Of a stretch of 7,168 nucleotides of DNA, positions 5,355 through 7,168 are shown piece by piece (within the stretch, counting starts at the first letter, position 1; each line of letters starts with the position of its first letter). Under the pieces are notes generated by a model. The model was not told where the DNA came from. It worked only from the letters and a program-made list of their open reading frames with translations, and did no database searches. The DNA lies in contig WRIM01000028.1 in the NCBI GenBank assembly GCA_009782725.1, positions 1 through 7,168 on the forward strand, given 5' to 3'. The stretch is from Alphaproteobacteria bacterium. Lineage in GTDB: Bacteria; Pseudomonadota; Alphaproteobacteria; Rs-D84. A program made the translations under genes and the position numbers.

Positions 5355-6965
5355 ATGGCAAAGAAAATACAATTCGATACAGAAAGCATGAAGCGCGGCG
5401 TCGACGCGTTGGCCAATGCGGTTAAAATTACCATGGGCCCAAAGGGACGCACAGTTGTTATTGAAAAATCATACGGCGCGCCGATTGTCACCAAAGACGG
5501 CGTTACCGTCGCGCGCGAAGTGTCGTTGAAAGACCCGGCCGAAAACATCGGCGCGAAATTAATCCAAGAAGTCGCAAAGAAAGCAGGCGACAATGCGGGC
5601 GACGGCACTACGACCGCGACCGTCTTGGCGCAGAAAATATTTGCCGAGGGGTATAAAATGACCGCGGCCGGAATGAATCCCATGGATATCAAACGCGGCA
5701 TAGATTTGGCCGTTACCGCCGTTGTTGCGGATATCGACAAACATGCGACGCCGGTTAAGAATTCTACCGAAATCGCCCAGGTTGCCGCGATTTCTGCAAA
5801 CGGCGATGCCGACATTGGTAAAAAAATCGCCGACGCAATGGAGCGTGTCGGCAAAGAAGGCGTGATTACTGTCGAAGAAGCCAAAGGCCTTGACACCGAA
5901 ATCGAAGTCGTCGAAGGCATGCAATTCGATCATGGATTTATGTCGCCTTACTTTGTGACGAACAGCGAGAAGATGTTGTGCGAGCTTGACGGCGCGCATA
6001 TATTGGTGTCCGAGAAAAAGGTCGGCGGGCTGCAAGCTTTGTTGCCAATACTTGAACCCGTTGCGCAATCGGGCAAACCGTTATTAATAATCGCGGACGA
6101 TGTGGAATCCGAAGCAATTGCGACATTGGTATTAAATAAACTTCGCGGCGGATTGAAAGTCTGCGCGGTCAAGGCGCCGGGCTTTGGCGATCGTCGCAAA
6201 GAAATGTTGAAAGACATTGCAATTCTTACCGGCGCGACGGTGGTCAGCGACGATATGGGAATGACTTTCGAAACGATTACTCCCGCTGTGCTTGGCACCG
6301 CAAAAAAAGTCGTGGTAAGCAAAGACACTACATTATTGGTCGACGGGGCAGGGGACAGACAAGCAATCAAAGCGCGCGCGGATGAAATTCGGAATGCGCT
6401 GGAAAAAACGACAAGCGATTACGACCGCGAAAAACTAAGCGAGCGTTTGGCGAGATTGGTCGGCGGCGTGGCGGTAATTCGCGTAGGCGGCATGACCGAA
6501 GTCGAAGTCAAAGAAAAGAAAGACCGCGTTGACGACGCGCTTGCCGCGACGCGCGCGGCGGTGGCCGAAGGCATTGTGCCCGGCGGCGGCGTCGCGTTGC
6601 TTCGCGCGATTAAAACAATTGAAAAGCTTTCCGGCGCGAATTCCGACCAAGCCGCGGGCGTCAATATTATTATCCGCTCGCTGTCGGCGCCTATGGCCCA
6701 GATTGCGGAAAATGCTGGAATAAATGGAGACGTCATAGTAAACAAAGTTTCGGAATCGAAAGATTACAACTTTGGTTACAACGCCCAAACGGATGAATAT
6801 GTCGACATGATAAAATCCGGAATTATCGACCCTGCCAAGGTTGTAAAGACCGCATTGCTTGCGGCCGCATCGACCGCAGGGGTTATGATAACGACTGGCT
6901 GTGTTATGTCTGAAATCCCCGAAGAGAAGGCGAATGCTCCCATGCCGCAAATGCCGATGATGTAA
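5355..6965 (+). CDS. groEL: Chaperonin GroEL (Hsp60)
   Basis: The 536-aa subunit of the double-ring chaperonin, which folds proteins in the cytoplasm with ATP and GroES. Visible signatures are MGPKGR (27-32), the nucleotide-binding DGTTT (83-87), [10 protein letters not shown] (273-282), the catalytic D394 in [12 protein letters not shown] (equivalent to D398 of E. coli, with a four-residue offset) and GGG at 410-412. The start is fixed by AAGGA six bases upstream of the ATG and by family alignment. The C-terminus ends [12 protein letters not shown] and lacks the GGM repeats common in GroEL, so the tail is short and Met/Pro-rich. Everything else looks intact. Several long antisense frames lie inside it and are shadows. 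The gene is followed after 14 bases by repeat copy B. Confidence 0.99.
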   Translation: MAKKIQFDTESMKRGVDALANAVKITMGPKGRTVVIEKSYGAPIVTKDGVTVAREVSLKDPAENIGAKLIQEVAKKAGDNAGDGTTTATVLAQKIFAEGYKMTAAGMNPMDIKRGIDLAVTAVVADIDKHATPVKNSTEIAQVAAISANGDADIGKKIADAMERVGKEGVITVEEAKGLDTEIEVVEGMQFDHGFMSPYFVTNSEKMLCELDGAHILVSEKKVGGLQALLPILEPVAQSGKPLLIIADDVESEAIATLVLNKLRGGLKVCAVKAPGFGDRRKEMLKDIAILTGATVVSDDMGMTFETITPAVLGTAKKVVVSKDTTLLVDGAGDRQAIKARADEIRNALEKTTSDYDREKLSERLARLVGGVAVIRVGGMTEVEVKEKKDRVDDALAATRAAVAEGIVPGGGVALLRAIKTIEKLSGANSDQAAGVNIIIRSLSAPMAQIAENAGINGDVIVNKVSESKDYNFGYNAQTDEYVDMIKSGIIDPAKVVKTALLAAASTAGVMITTGCVMSEIPEEKANAPMPQMPMM

Positions 6966-6991
6966 TGCTAATTACCTCGTCTGAAATCACA

Positions 6992-7053
6992 TTTCGGGTT
7001 GTTTGGCCCCCTCATGTATGTTCAATACACTACGGGGGCCAAACAACCCGAAA
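6992..7053. repeat. Perfect 20-bp inverted repeat after groEL
   Basis: TTTCGGGTTGTTTGGCCCCC (6992-7011) is perfectly complementary to 7034-7053, with a 22-base loop that contains a further GTAT/ATAC pairing. It would form a very stable hairpin in the groEL 3' region. No U-tract follows directly, so it is more likely a 3'-end stabiliser or part of the larger element than a terminator by itself. Confidence 0.9.
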
Positions 7054-7090
7054 GCTGACCTAACGAATGAAAAATATCTGATTTTTGTTG

Positions 7091-7118
7091 CGGGGGAAGG
7101 CCCCGGGGGTTTTATTTT
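7091..7118 (+). terminator. Putative groESL terminator
   Basis: A short GC stem, CGGGG/CCCCG (7091-7095 and 7101-7105, loop GAAGG), is followed by GGGG and then TTTTATTTT. The stem is only 5 bp and four G separate it from the T-tract, so it is weaker than the terminator at 119-144. It holds the same place in the repeat and is the likeliest end of the groESL transcript. Confidence 0.5.
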
Positions 7119-7168
7119 CGCTATTTCTTCCTATGGGATTGATGTCGCGGTTTTGATAATATTTTGCG

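Larger units (their letters stand above)
6980..7118 (+). repeat. Structured intergenic repeat, copy B
   Basis: This element is colinear with 4-144: TCTGAA (6980-6985), TTcGGGTTGTT (6993-7003), GAAAGC (7050-7055), CCTAACGAA (7059-7067), an A/T hairpin AAAAAT-ATCTG-ATTTTT, a GC-rich hairpin (7091-7105) and TTTTATTTT (7110-7118). It begins 14 bases after the groEL stop. The A/T hairpin has a different loop and partly different stem from copy A, and the GC hairpin has a completely different sequence. Structure therefore seems better kept than sequence. Confidence 0.65.

Noticed and set aside
5309..6950. Long antisense open frames within groEL (5309-5920, 5559-6068, 5948-6370, 6435-6950)
   Set aside because: They are complements of highly conserved groEL codons, have low-complexity composition, and have no ribosome sites or recognisable domains.
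4..7118. Composite mobile element bounded by the two direct repeats
   Set aside because: There is no transposase or integrase, the enclosed genes include groESL and tsaC, and the repeats look like 3'-end elements rather than insertion-sequence ends.
7139..7168. Possible promoter at the right edge (TTGATG and GATAAT)
   Set aside because: The hexamers are only 10 bases apart, alternative -10 choices are weak, and no gene is visible to the right.

Overview
The window reads as chromosomal DNA of an alphaproteobacterium. The basis is the GroEL/GroES sequences, a MotA/ExbB-like gene next to an OmpA/MotB-like gene, and a groESL promoter that fits the alphaproteobacterial RpoH consensus. GC content looks intermediate by eye. 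Long G or C homopolymers and palindromes are unusually frequent between genes. The genus cannot be named from this sequence; GroEL has an atypical short tail (ending PQMPMM) with no GGM repeats.

Layout. 1-229 has no gene. It holds one copy of a ~140-bp structured repeat ending in an intrinsic terminator, then an 11-C tract and a good sigma-70-type promoter. 230-679 (+) is an unrecognised 149-aa protein. It converges with tsaC (680-1309, -) with no base between the two stop codons. 1310-1425 is a palindrome built of heptamer repeats plus the putative tsaC promoter. 1426-3456 (-) is a two-gene unit: a MotA/TolQ/ExbB-type channel subunit followed by a MotB/OmpA-like peptidoglycan-binding partner. 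3510-4217 (-) is a HIT-family protein with a long C-terminal extension. 4263-4951 (-) is a SAM-methyltransferase-like gene broken by a one-base frameshift at a run of eight C. From a divergent promoter region, groES (5056-5340) and groEL (5355-6965) run on the + strand. 6966-7168 has no gene. It holds a perfect 20-bp inverted repeat and the second copy of the structured repeat; nothing was recognised in the last 50 bases.

Functions. The genes look like conserved housekeeping functions: protein folding (groESL), tRNA t6A synthesis (tsaC) and an envelope ion-channel/peptidoglycan module. Small, poorly known genes are interspersed. Apart from groESL and the MotA/OmpA-like pair, most genes seem to have their own promoter.

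The most notable signal is the pair of colinear repeats at 4-144 and 6980-7118. Both are on the + strand, at least one directly follows a gene, and they share anchor motifs at nearly identical spacing while their hairpins differ in sequence. That pattern suggests a recurring structured RNA or 3'-end element. Second are the C-tract frameshift in the methyltransferase and a possible leaderless arrangement of the genes that lack a Shine-Dalgarno sequence. No complete novel multi-gene system is evident.
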